37,824 bases of DNA from an uncultured Fibrobacterota bacterium (lineage in GTDB: Bacteria; Fibrobacterota; Fibrobacteria; Fibrobacterales; Fibrobacteraceae), in assembly GCA_903876665.1 (NCBI GenBank), contig CAIRAY010000028.1, forward strand, positions 1 to 37,824. The letters are read 5' to 3'. The notes beneath the pieces were generated by a model. The model searched no databases, had not been told where the DNA came from, and saw nothing but the letters and a program-made list of their open reading frames with translations. Positions 7,334-15,822 of this stretch are shown here, in pieces; within the stretch, counting starts at the first letter, position 1; every line of letters starts with the position of its first letter. A program made the translations under genes and the position numbers.

Positions 7334-10300
7334 TTACGCAAGAACCCCCAAAACCGCGATCATTTCGGCAATCACCTGCAAATCCTCGCCATCCTCTATT
7401 ATAATAGGCTCAAAATCCTGGTTTAGGGGCTTAAGGACAATCCGACCCTCACGCTCACCAGATTCCTTACCCACTATTTGTGAACTATCAAATATTTTAA
7501 CGGTATATTGGCCGCCATTCTCTGGGTCGCTGATGGAATGGTGTTGCACGAGCAAGGTTCTCCCTGTGCGAGCACCAGCAACACCATGCTGGAACAAGCA
7601 ATAACTGCCGTTCGGTATTTTGGGCTCCATGGACTTACCCACCACTTTTGCGACAAACATTCCCGGGCCCAGCCGCTTGCCGGTTTCCGGGACAACCCAT
7701 CGCAGGGTTTCCACATCGAGTGATTCACCGAAGGCACCGGCCGCCGCTTTGAGGCTCAAAAGCGGGACGGCGTTCTGGAAGGGAATCAATTTTGTATTTG
7801 ACGCAAGCTCAGAGAAGGGCAATTTGATAATCTTCTGGTCTTCCAATGTCTGCGTGGAATCCATGGATACAAACCAATCCCTTGAAGAAGAACGAATCGC
7901 TTCTGCATCCTTTTTGCCTAGTAGCAACTTGCCCAGCTTGTAAAAATGACTGGACATTGTATTAGCCTCTAACAATTGAGTAGCTGCAATTGCAATCACT
8001 TCATAGCCGAGATTGCGCAGCACCTCCCGGATTTCCAAATCCTTCTGCTTTGTCTCTGGGTTTCCGTGTAGATGCTTAGATAGCCCATCCAGATAAATGC
8101 ATATGCCTTTTTCTTCTGGATCATCTCCTTGGAAAAAACAGTCTGGCTCAGTATGTGGATATGGCTTTCCGATCGCAATTCGATGGTGCCAAATTGGTTC
8201 AGGGAAACCGGCTCGTTCTAACATTGCTCTTAGGGCCTGCTCCGCTGAATTAACGGGTAGCTCGCTAGAGGATGGACCAGAGGCTGGCATCTTTTGAGGA
8301 ATATCATGCGAGAAGGTTAGTTTGTCACCCACTTGAATCAAGAAGTCCAACGCCACTTTTCGATTGAGGTGCTGATGATAAAATGAATTCTCGTAGGTGA
8401 GCATGCAGTCTACACAGGCGGTTTCGCATACCGATGGGCAGTCAGACAACAATGTTCTCATTGCCTGAATGACTGAGGGCATTTCCTGCAAGATCTGCTG
8501 CAACAAGCCAGAACCGCCAGGCATGGGATCATAGATCAATACATCCAGTTTTTCTACCCCAATTTTCGGCAATACCAGAATGGAAAGATCATTGATTTCC
8601 ATGTCCAGTAGTTCAGTTGCACCCATGCGCAATGCTTCCGCAATCGAATAAGCCGTTTCTCTGTTAGGAAGGTCTTTCAGGACAATAGAATCGACAACGA
8701 CATCGGCATAAAAGCCCATGTTACGCGGTGCTTTCTTGCAATGTTCAGAATGCCATTCAATGAAGGAAGTGATTTCGGCATCCGAAGCAAAGGGGGAGCG
8801 AGAGGCGCCACACACAACACATAAGGGATAGCCTGGAGCCTTCTTATCATCTCCCATGTTACGATTGGGGCCGACATTCACTAACCTCAAATAAGTTGAC
8901 TTGCGGAAGAGTAGTTCCGTGTTCCCCCATAAAAAGGCTTTACCACCGGCATGCCGATCTAGTTCTGTTCCATATACGGCGACTCCCATTCGGAAGCGGA
9001 ATTCTTCATCATCTTTGATGTGAGCGACTAAAGGGAGTTCAACATCACAGATTTGAACTGCAGGTAAAGTCAGATCTCCGACAGACTGTGTTTGGTCTTT
9101 CGCAACAACACCAACGGATACTACCGCTTGATTCGCTGGATCGATTTGAAAGAGTTGCGGTGCGTCTGGTTCAAGATGATAGTTGCGTGGAGTAAAACGC
9201 TGCCCATTGGCATAAATCATATTGCCTGGCACATACTCGCGCAACGCCATACCTGTTGGTCTACGGAGCGCGTAATCTTTCGCACCATAGATATATGTGG
9301 GTACAGAGGCTGTTCCCAAAATGGAACCAGTTTCCAGCCCGTAGCCAGGCAAGAATCCTTCGGCGGCTAATACTGCGTAGGTGTTGGTGTCGTCAACGCC
9401 TTCGGCTTCGGAGCGGCCACGGAAGCTTTGTGACTTTAACCGTTTCACAATGCGGTCGCAACGATCGTATGTTGATTGGTCATCTTTTTCGAGAGTTCCC
9501 AATTTTTTCCGAAGTTCATCTAACCGGCGCATTTGATTCAGTGCCCAATCCAGGCGCTTCTTGATTGTCTTGAGAACATCGCGGAGGCATGGAACCATTT
9601 GGGCAGTGTACTGTTCCAATTTTTCTGCTCGAATAATTTCAGCATCATCAACTGGCCAATTCTGTTCTGCGAATACTGTGGCAATTGATTTCTGGATCTG
9701 CGCTGAATGAATGCGCAGAATAGATTCTAGGGATTCCAAGGTCGGTAGGGTTTTGCGAATATGACCTAACTCGTCAAATAGGTAGTCACGGACTTGGGTT
9801 GGAAAGGAAGCTTTAAGCACTTGCTTGAGTTGTGGGTCTTCGATACGATGCAAAACCGTCAAAATGGTTGCGTGCACATGCTTGCGTACCATCAATTCGT
9901 TGCTCATGCCAAAACTTGGCGGACTCACTTTGCCTCGAAGCATTTTAAGAGGATCAGCAAAGTAAATCTGATCATGACTTTGTGGACGTGCATAGGTCAA
10001 ATTCACAGCGACCCGATGCCTACGGCCAGCACGGCCTGCGCGCTGCCAGTAGTTTGCAGGGTGTGGTGGGACATTTCGCATCAGCACCGTATCCAGCGCA
10101 CCAATGTCCACACCCATTTCAAGAGTCGGCGTACAGACTAGGGTATTGATGGCTAGTGAGTCGCCCTTGAACATATTCTCAATGCGTTCCCGTTCTTCGT
10201 TGGGAACTTGTGCGGAATGTTCTCGAGGTTTGATCAGCTCATAGTCCTGATCCAATACATTCAGATCATAACTATCACGATCTTCCTTGATCCATTTCAT

Positions 10301-13234
10301 CTTGCCCTTACAACGCCACCCTACGCAACTATCGTGCGGGACTTGACGGACATGCTTGCGATGACAGGCATCACAGCGATAGTAACCTTTATGCGGAAGT
10401 ATGCGAATTTTATCGGCATCGATTTGATATACGCCAGAACAATCAGACAACGCTTTGCCTTTTGCTCCTTCCAGTTTTACTGGAACAAGGATGTGCAAGT
10501 CTTCAACAAGAAGTTTCCAGAGGGACCGTAAAAATTCTTCACCCTTTTCATCTGGCACTCCCCACATTTTCACCATATTCTTAATGGTATTCGCATTGGC
10601 TTTGCCTGTAAGCCAAGTTTTTACACGAGCATTGTCCTTGGCTTGTTTTTCAAGACGAAGGCCACAGGGCAAGCCACGTACAATCGATAAGTAGCCACGC
10701 TGCACTTCTCGATCGCCATCCATCCAGTACTTGCTGAATATTTTCTCAATCGGGTCAAACAGCAGATGGTGCTGGCGACGCATGGTGTCGAGCATGTGCT
10801 GAATACCTTCGCACAATTCGACAGGCCGCAAACCGATCTGGTCCGCCCATTCCACCACAAAAGGAGTGGATGCTGTTAAGCCTAAATATTCAATAGCAAT
10901 GCGCCCCCATGGTTCCAGACCTACCATAATTCTAGGAGCTACGGTAATCTCTTGCAAAACCTGCATGCGCAGGAATTTGCGTCGCTCTTTCTGATGTTGT
11001 TCACCCGCTTTTTCTTTCCAGTATTCATCCCAGACTTCTGGAACCAAGGCGCGGGAAAGACTATCATCCCGGTCTAAAATTCCATCGATTTTACCGACTA
11101 AGTCACCAATCGATTGCCCGCTTTCCAGGGACCGGTACATCATGGCACGCAATCTGAATTTACGGGCATGGTCACGCATCCAACCTGCCTGGAACGCAGC
11201 ATCCTGGCGGTTATCTGTAAAGAGCAGTAGACGCTTACGCTCGGCATGATGGATCATTTCTTGGGCAAGAATATGAACATCTGCGGTTGCCACCGCTTTG
11301 ATTTCTCGGATCGGTTCACGGAATTTGCTCCCATTCCTACGGCCATCTGCGGAACAGCTGATACAGCGCTTCAGTTTCCCTGGTTCGTCTTTTGCAGAAC
11401 GGGCAATGCGTATGGGGCGCAACGTTCTACTTGCTCCACAACTTGCACACGTCACCTCGGTATGGGAGTGGACTGTACCGCACATTACACAAATGTGAAT
11501 TTGTGCCAGCTTCACCGCTTCCTCTTCTTCATCACCTTCGCCAATGGTCGCATCCACCATCAACACACGGCATCCACCTAAGTTCTGATCGAGCTTTCGC
11601 CAATAGCGGTGATCCTTATCGAGCACCAAGCCACCTTCTGGGAGAGTGCCCTCAAAGTGAAAATCATCAAGGTGGTGTTCTAAATAGTGCTGACCACAAC
11701 GGAAGCAGTTTAACACAGGCCAATGAGCCTCTTGCACCTTTCGCTTTGCAATATCGGATGCGTGCTGTTCAGGCGAAAGCCAAAGCTTGGCTTTGTCTTG
11801 GATACCCGAAAATGATACCACAGCACCACCGACTCCACGAATGAACCCGTGCATCACAGGACGCAAAAGGGAACGACCTTCAAACCGGGCTGCAACACCT
11901 AATGCCAACCATGCTAAGACTTCTTCTTCGGAAATATCACGCTGAATATTGGTTTTCAGTTCTTCCAATAAATCATCTAGTTTTTGTGGCTTTTCGAGTA
12001 AACGGCCTAGCTGATAGGCAATTTCGTTACCCGTCAAAACATGGTATAATGAAGTTGCCCAATTCGAAGCATCAATAGCCTTCCCCACCCAATTTTGCAA
12101 AAGGCTTGCAACAAGTGAGCCTTCTTCAGAATCGAGAGCGTTCAATATTTGCATCAGTGTTTCGTGACGCGGTTCTGGCATTGCATTCGGAATAATCCGT
12201 CTTTCTTGCCATGCGTCTTCGCTATACTCTTCACCAATAATATTCACACCCTGGGCTTGCACACCAAAAAACCGGGATGCAAATGCACTGCCCGTTTCCT
12301 GAGCCGATTCAGGGTCACCAAGGGTCGCTGAAGTGGCAATGCATGTGGTTTGCGCAGACTCAGATGAACACAGGGTTTTGAGTCTACGGATCAAGCAGGC
12401 GGTTTCAGCACCACCCGCTCCGGTAAATGTATGGGCTTCATCCACAACAAGAAAATCAAGCTTAGCGCCATGGAATAACTCGACATCTTTGCCACGTGTA
12501 AGCAACAATTCCAATTGCTTGGTGTTGGTGATTAGTAGACGAGGTGGCGCCTGGCGCATAGCCTCACGCGAGCACACTTCTTCACAAGGGTGCACCGCTT
12601 CATCGCGTTTTTCTTCCCTCGTTTTTTCGAGAGCTTTCTTGTAATCTGCACGGCTTGAACCCGCACTTAGACGTTGACCCGTAACATTCGCCTCATCATC
12701 AGGAGTTTTACCCACATACATGCCAAAGCTAACACCAGTCCCTGCCAAAAATTCACGCAAGCGCCCCAGCTGATCTTCGGCAAGCGCATTCATGGGATAA
12801 AGGATGATTGCCCGTATGCCAGCAGATTCCTTGGCATCCCTTTGCTTTAATAGTTCACTCACAATTGGGAACAAAAAACACTCTGTTTTTCCAGAACCAG
12901 TACCTGTAGAAACAAGTGTTGTATTTTTCGCAAGAATACTGCGCAGGGCCTTTTCCTGATGCCCATATACCGCAGGGTAATCGACAAGAGTAGGCAATAG
13001 TGGATGAAGTAAACCTTCTGCAGCAAGGCTCTTTAGACTTGCACCCTGGCGAAATGCACGGGATAGACTGACGTATGGACCTTTGAGCAAGGGCGTGTGC
13101 CTGGTCTTTTCCAATGAAAGAAGCTCTTTCATCTGCTTGTAAAGATCGGCATCGGCAAAGGGTGTGCGCGTAAGTTGATAGCGCAAAAAATTCTGTACCA
13201 CTTTTTCGGTATAACTAATTGGATTTAAAGCCAT
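7334..13234 (-). CDS. YprA/DrmA-DrmB-like helicase with DUF1998, PDDEXK-like and S24 peptidase domains
   Basis: A 1966-residue superfamily 2 helicase, probably the motor of the defence system. Walker A is STGTGSGKT (109-117), the Walker B box VVDEAH is near 264, and the C-terminal helicase motifs TLEMGVDIG and QRAGRAGRR lie about 1038-1071. Cysteine pairs near 508, 581 and 950 suggest zinc ribbons. The DUF1998 region ends with clustered cysteines (CPSVCETACVDC, about 1596-1607). Then comes a PDDEXK-like stretch (LDGLSKHLHG ... KDLEIREVLRNLGYEVIAI). The last 150 residues are an S24 domain with Ala1832-Gly1833, Ser1868 (GKSMEP) and Lys1913 (YTVKIF), matching the LexA/UmuD dyad. DISARM normally splits these functions between DrmA and DrmB. 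The start overlaps AbiEii by ten bases and has GGAG upstream. Confidence 0.88.
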   Translation of the reverse strand: MALNPISYTEKVVQNFLRYQLTRTPFADADLYKQMKELLSLEKTRHTPLLKGPYVSLSRAFRQGASLKSLAAEGLLHPLLPTLVDYPAVYGHQEKALRSILAKNTTLVSTGTGSGKTECFLFPIVSELLKQRDAKESAGIRAIILYPMNALAEDQLGRLREFLAGTGVSFGMYVGKTPDDEANVTGQRLSAGSSRADYKKALEKTREEKRDEAVHPCEEVCSREAMRQAPPRLLITNTKQLELLLTRGKDVELFHGAKLDFLVVDEAHTFTGAGGAETACLIRRLKTLCSSESAQTTCIATSATLGDPESAQETGSAFASRFFGVQAQGVNIIGEEYSEDAWQERRIIPNAMPEPRHETLMQILNALDSEEGSLVASLLQNWVGKAIDASNWATSLYHVLTGNEIAYQLGRLLEKPQKLDDLLEELKTNIQRDISEEEVLAWLALGVAARFEGRSLLRPVMHGFIRGVGGAVVSFSGIQDKAKLWLSPEQHASDIAKRKVQEAHWPVLNCFRCGQHYLEHHLDDFHFEGTLPEGGLVLDKDHRYWRKLDQNLGGCRVLMVDATIGEGDEEEEAVKLAQIHICVMCGTVHSHTEVTCASCGASRTLRPIRIARSAKDEPGKLKRCISCSADGRRNGSKFREPIREIKAVATADVHILAQEMIHHAERKRLLLFTDNRQDAAFQAGWMRDHARKFRLRAMMYRSLESGQSIGDLVGKIDGILDRDDSLSRALVPEVWDEYWKEKAGEQHQKERRKFLRMQVLQEITVAPRIMVGLEPWGRIAIEYLGLTASTPFVVEWADQIGLRPVELCEGIQHMLDTMRRQHHLLFDPIEKIFSKYWMDGDREVQRGYLSIVRGLPCGLRLEKQAKDNARVKTWLTGKANANTIKNMVKMWGVPDEKGEEFLRSLWKLLVEDLHILVPVKLEGAKGKALSDCSGVYQIDADKIRILPHKGYYRCDACHRKHVRQVPHDSCVGWRCKGKMKWIKEDRDSYDLNVLDQDYELIKPREHSAQVPNEERERIENMFKGDSLAINTLVCTPTLEMGVDIGALDTVLMRNVPPHPANYWQRAGRAGRRHRVAVNLTYARPQSHDQIYFADPLKMLRGKVSPPSFGMSNELMVRKHVHATILTVLHRIEDPQLKQVLKASFPTQVRDYLFDELGHIRKTLPTLESLESILRIHSAQIQKSIATVFAEQNWPVDDAEIIRAEKLEQYTAQMVPCLRDVLKTIKKRLDWALNQMRRLDELRKKLGTLEKDDQSTYDRCDRIVKRLKSQSFRGRSEAEGVDDTNTYAVLAAEGFLPGYGLETGSILGTASVPTYIYGAKDYALRRPTGMALREYVPGNMIYANGQRFTPRNYHLEPDAPQLFQIDPANQAVVSVGVVAKDQTQSVGDLTLPAVQICDVELPLVAHIKDDEEFRFRMGVAVYGTELDRHAGGKAFLWGNTELLFRKSTYLRLVNVGPNRNMGDDKKAPGYPLCVVCGASRSPFASDAEITSFIEWHSEHCKKAPRNMGFYADVVVDSIVLKDLPNRETAYSIAEALRMGATELLDMEINDLSILVLPKIGVEKLDVLIYDPMPGGSGLLQQILQEMPSVIQAMRTLLSDCPSVCETACVDCMLTYENSFYHQHLNRKVALDFLIQVGDKLTFSHDIPQKMPASGPSSSELPVNSAEQALRAMLERAGFPEPIWHHRIAIGKPYPHTEPDCFFQGDDPEEKGICIYLDGLSKHLHGNPETKQKDLEIREVLRNLGYEVIAIAATQLLEANTMSSHFYKLGKLLLGKKDAEAIRSSSRDWFVSMDSTQTLEDQKIIKLPFSELASNTKLIPFQNAVPLLSLKAAAGAFGESLDVETLRWVVPETGKRLGPGMFVAKVVGKSMEPKIPNGSYCLFQHGVAGARTGRTLLVQHHSISDPENGGQYTVKIFDSSQIVGKESGEREGRIVLKPLNQDFEPIIIEDGEDLQVIAEMIAVLGVLA

Positions 13235-14160
13235 GGTTCATTGCTCCTTAAAATCGTCTCAAGCTCCTGGACTGCTTGATTTCGTTTTGATACATCCATT
13301 TGCGCAATATTCTGCATTTTCCATTTGACAGCTGGCAAATCATTGTATCCGCTGATTCCCAAAAGGTTCCATTGTGGTTCACCACGCATCACACTCACCA
13401 ATAATTCCTTCTCTTCCTGGGTAATTCCAGTCTGAAGCAGACGAACAAGCTGCTTAAATGAGAGCGTGAGTTCTTCGAGAGTTGTCGGTAGACTTGTCAT
13501 ACCAGAAAGCTCATTGGCATACAGAGTTGTTAGGTCCTTCAGTCTAGGCCTCAATAACTCTACCATAGGTCTTGGATGGCTCAGCAAGTAAACAAGAAAT
13601 GCTTTCCGAATTGATTCGGTTACACCCTCATTTTGTAGCAACAGATGCACATCAAATAGATCACGCGGATGTTGCCGATCCAGAGCGGCACATATTTTCC
13701 CACCATATAGATCGGGTAGCGAAACCACAGGGACTTTAGCATATCCAAATTCATCTTCCACTTGAGGAACAACTACCCGAACCTCTGCCTCAAAAACGGT
13801 ACCCCTCAACACGGGTGATAGCTCCACCTTAACGGTTACACCCTGCTCAATCAGAATAAGCTTCAGAGAGTCCGCTTTGCCTTCGAATGATTTATGTACC
13901 GATAGTCCAGGCCATTGCATAATCAGCTGTGAGGCAATACGCTTTAAGGCATCTTGAATGTGAGGGATCGCATCGGCTCGTGGCTCATTGGAAAGATACG
14001 CTAAATCGATATCGACAGAAAGTCGTGGCATATTGCGCACAAACAAATTGATAGCTGTTCCACCTTTGAGTGCAAAGCAACTCTCCTTGAATACAATGGG
14101 TAGAACCTTCAAAAGCAGGCTAACCTGGTTTTGCCACTGTCCTTTTGAGGATCTATTCAT
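13225..14160 (-). CDS. abiEii: AbiEii/AbiGii family nucleotidyltransferase toxin
   Basis: The toxin half of a type IV toxin-antitoxin pair. The start MNRSSKG at 14160 overlaps the end of AbiEi by eight bases, which fits known abiE operons; an earlier in-frame start would add 18 unlikely residues. The nucleotidyltransferase signature is present: LKGGTAINLF (Gly33-Gly34-Thr) and LSVDIDLAYL (Asp50, Asp52), followed by a second conserved part (LYGGKICAALDRQHPRDLFDV). Family members transfer nucleotides to RNA targets such as tRNA and cause growth arrest, often upon phage infection. The stop lies inside the first codons of the helicase gene (ten-base overlap), so toxin and helicase are translationally linked. 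All motifs appear intact. Confidence 0.9.
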   Translation of the reverse strand: MNRSSKGQWQNQVSLLLKVLPIVFKESCFALKGGTAINLFVRNMPRLSVDIDLAYLSNEPRADAIPHIQDALKRIASQLIMQWPGLSVHKSFEGKADSLKLILIEQGVTVKVELSPVLRGTVFEAEVRVVVPQVEDEFGYAKVPVVSLPDLYGGKICAALDRQHPRDLFDVHLLLQNEGVTESIRKAFLVYLLSHPRPMVELLRPRLKDLTTLYANELSGMTSLPTTLEELTLSFKQLVRLLQTGITQEEKELLVSVMRGEPQWNLLGISGYNDLPAVKWKMQNIAQMDVSKRNQAVQELETILRSNEPWL

Positions 14161-14932
14161 TACCCACCATATCCTTTGGGACGGTGATTCCATATTTTGC
14201 AACCAAGCGCCCACCAGTTTGTATTACGCGCTTGCCTGAACCAAGATCATATTTTGATGCATCCAAGGACTCCCGCCAAGAATGCTGATGTCGATCCGCT
14301 AACCAGAAGAACAGTCTCTTTGCTTTGATGCTTCGACAATTCAAGAGCAATATGTCCAATCGTTTTGGAGATAGATTTACCAAACCTTGCATGAGTTGAT
14401 CGGCATGCTCAAAACTGGTTTGCTCTGGAACCTCATGCAATACTTCAAGTATCGCCTGCTCTAATGACGCTGCCCGAAAAGGCTCATATTCATTCCGCCA
14501 AACCAACTCTTTACAGTGTGCAAGTTGCGCTAAATTTTGATACCAAATGCGACTGATTTTGTGCCAAGAAAACTTAATTGCAGGCAAAGAACGCAACACC
14601 CCATCCATCCACCTTGGACAAGCAGAATCACAGTAAAGTTGAACTGTTCGTTGATCACCTAGTTGCAGGTATTGCGCATTGCCCGCAATTTCAAGGGCAC
14701 TTAACCCTCCTACATATACCGGAACCTTCATGCGATCAAGTGATATTGCAATCGCTTGCCATTCAGAAATAGTCAGCTCAGAACGCGCATAAACACCCTT
14801 GGTTAATACCTTAAGGCGCCCCGACTTCACATAGTTGTCGAGCATACTCGCGGTAGCTCCCTTACTAAGGAGCCACTTTCGGGTCGCAAGGAGACCCACT
14901 GGCAAAACATCGATCAATTCAAATTGCTTCAT
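14153..14932 (-). CDS. abiEi: AbiEi family antitoxin / transcriptional repressor
   Basis: A 259-residue protein with an N-terminal winged-helix region (GLLATRKWLLSKGATASML ... GRLKVLTKGVYAR) typical of AbiEi, followed by the antitoxin C-terminal domain (VPVYVGGLSALEIAGNAQYL). In studied systems AbiEi neutralises AbiEii and represses the operon by binding inverted repeats in the promoter; two such repeats stand just upstream here. It is the first gene after a 225-base gap, so the AbiE pair plus the helicase may be an independently regulated transcription unit inside the larger locus. No strong ribosome site precedes the ATG. Confidence 0.85.
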   Translation of the reverse strand: MKQFELIDVLPVGLLATRKWLLSKGATASMLDNYVKSGRLKVLTKGVYARSELTISEWQAIAISLDRMKVPVYVGGLSALEIAGNAQYLQLGDQRTVQLYCDSACPRWMDGVLRSLPAIKFSWHKISRIWYQNLAQLAHCKELVWRNEYEPFRAASLEQAILEVLHEVPEQTSFEHADQLMQGLVNLSPKRLDILLLNCRSIKAKRLFFWLADRHQHSWRESLDASKYDLGSGKRVIQTGGRLVAKYGITVPKDMVGNE

Positions 14933-14955
14933 TTAGTTTTCATTTTATCGTTTTG

Positions 14956-15046
14956 GCGTCGCAAATCGACGCTATTATTCAATAATATAAACCATTTCAT
15001 TGCCAGATGTTTAAATATTTAAGTAATAACGTCGATTTACGCCGTT
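14956..15046 (-). promoter_or_regulatory. abiE promoter with two inverted-repeat operators
   Basis: Operator 1 is GCGTCG, CAAAT, CGACGC (14956-14972). Operator 2 is the related, imperfect AACGTCG, ATTTA, CGCCGTT (15028-15046), lying in the opposite orientation with centres about 73 bases apart (near seven helical turns). Between them on the minus strand lies a TATATT -10 candidate (14984-14989) in an AT-rich stretch. Paired repeats around the promoter match the known AbiEi cooperative autorepression. The rest of the gap to 15157 holds nothing else recognised. Confidence 0.6.
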
Positions 15047-15157
15047 GTTATTTGATTTAATAAACCTAAGTATTCATAGATTGAGAGGTGCCGAGGACCA
15101 CACTAAAATAAATGGAGCCGTAAATACCCGCCCCTATCGCGCCCATAATAGATTGAT

Positions 15158-15814
15158 TTACACTTGAAAGAGATCACTAAACGCATACCCTTGGTTCCGC
15201 TTACTTGCGGATATCTGCCAGCGTACCGATCTTCCACCGGGTATCGATGCTTCCAGTGTATTATGGCCTTCCACAGCCCTGCAATACGGCGGGGTAGCGC
15301 CAGCTAACAGAACCAAGTCGATTCGCTCCTTTGAGGGATCTCTACTTGGCTTAACGATAAGTTTGCGGATGGCTTTGGTTAATTCCGCAAAATAGGGAGT
15401 GCTCGGTAATGGGGCTTCATCAAGGGAACAATTCAAAGCAAGTGGAATCGCAAAGGCCCACTGGCTTGCTATTGCAAAAAGCATGTCATTTTGAACCACA
15501 ATGGGCATTGCATCTTCCTCTTGTTCAGAAGCATCTAAAATGAGTTCAATTCCAAGGGCATCGAATAGCAACGGCAAATCCTCAAGCCATACTCGCAACC
15601 TTGTTTTTCGGGCTTCCTCGGGTAACAGCGAAAGAGATTCTGCTAACTTAGAACCTGCGCTCCGGTACCCTACTGCAGCGACTAGCCGTAGTATCCGCCC
15701 AGCATCCTCGTTGTCAACGAGTACTCTCCCTTCTGGAACCCAAGATACACTCTGTGCATTCTGCGCCATGTGAGATAGAAGAAAGATCAATCCACTCAAG
15801 TTATTTACAAGCAA
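15158..15814 (-). CDS. Uncharacterised small protein of the defence locus
   Basis: A 218-residue protein I do not recognise. It starts at a TTG eight bases after the nuclease gene; an internal ATG at 15769 (MAQNAQS) is an alternative, and neither has a good ribosome site. The N-terminal half is predicted mostly helical (DAGRILRLVAAVGYRSAGSKLAESL), with a middle stretch LPLLFDALGIELILD and a C-terminal beta-rich part (ERIDLVLLAGATPPYCRAV). There is no signal peptide or membrane segment. The tight spacing within the operon argues that it works with the nuclease and methyltransferase. It is the last gene before the AbiE gap. Confidence 0.7.
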   Translation of the reverse strand: MLVNNLSGLIFLLSHMAQNAQSVSWVPEGRVLVDNEDAGRILRLVAAVGYRSAGSKLAESLSLLPEEARKTRLRVWLEDLPLLFDALGIELILDASEQEEDAMPIVVQNDMLFAIASQWAFAIPLALNCSLDEAPLPSTPYFAELTKAIRKLIVKPSRDPSKERIDLVLLAGATPPYCRAVEGHNTLEASIPGGRSVRWQISASKRNQGYAFSDLFQV

Positions 15815-15822
15815 TTGTACAT

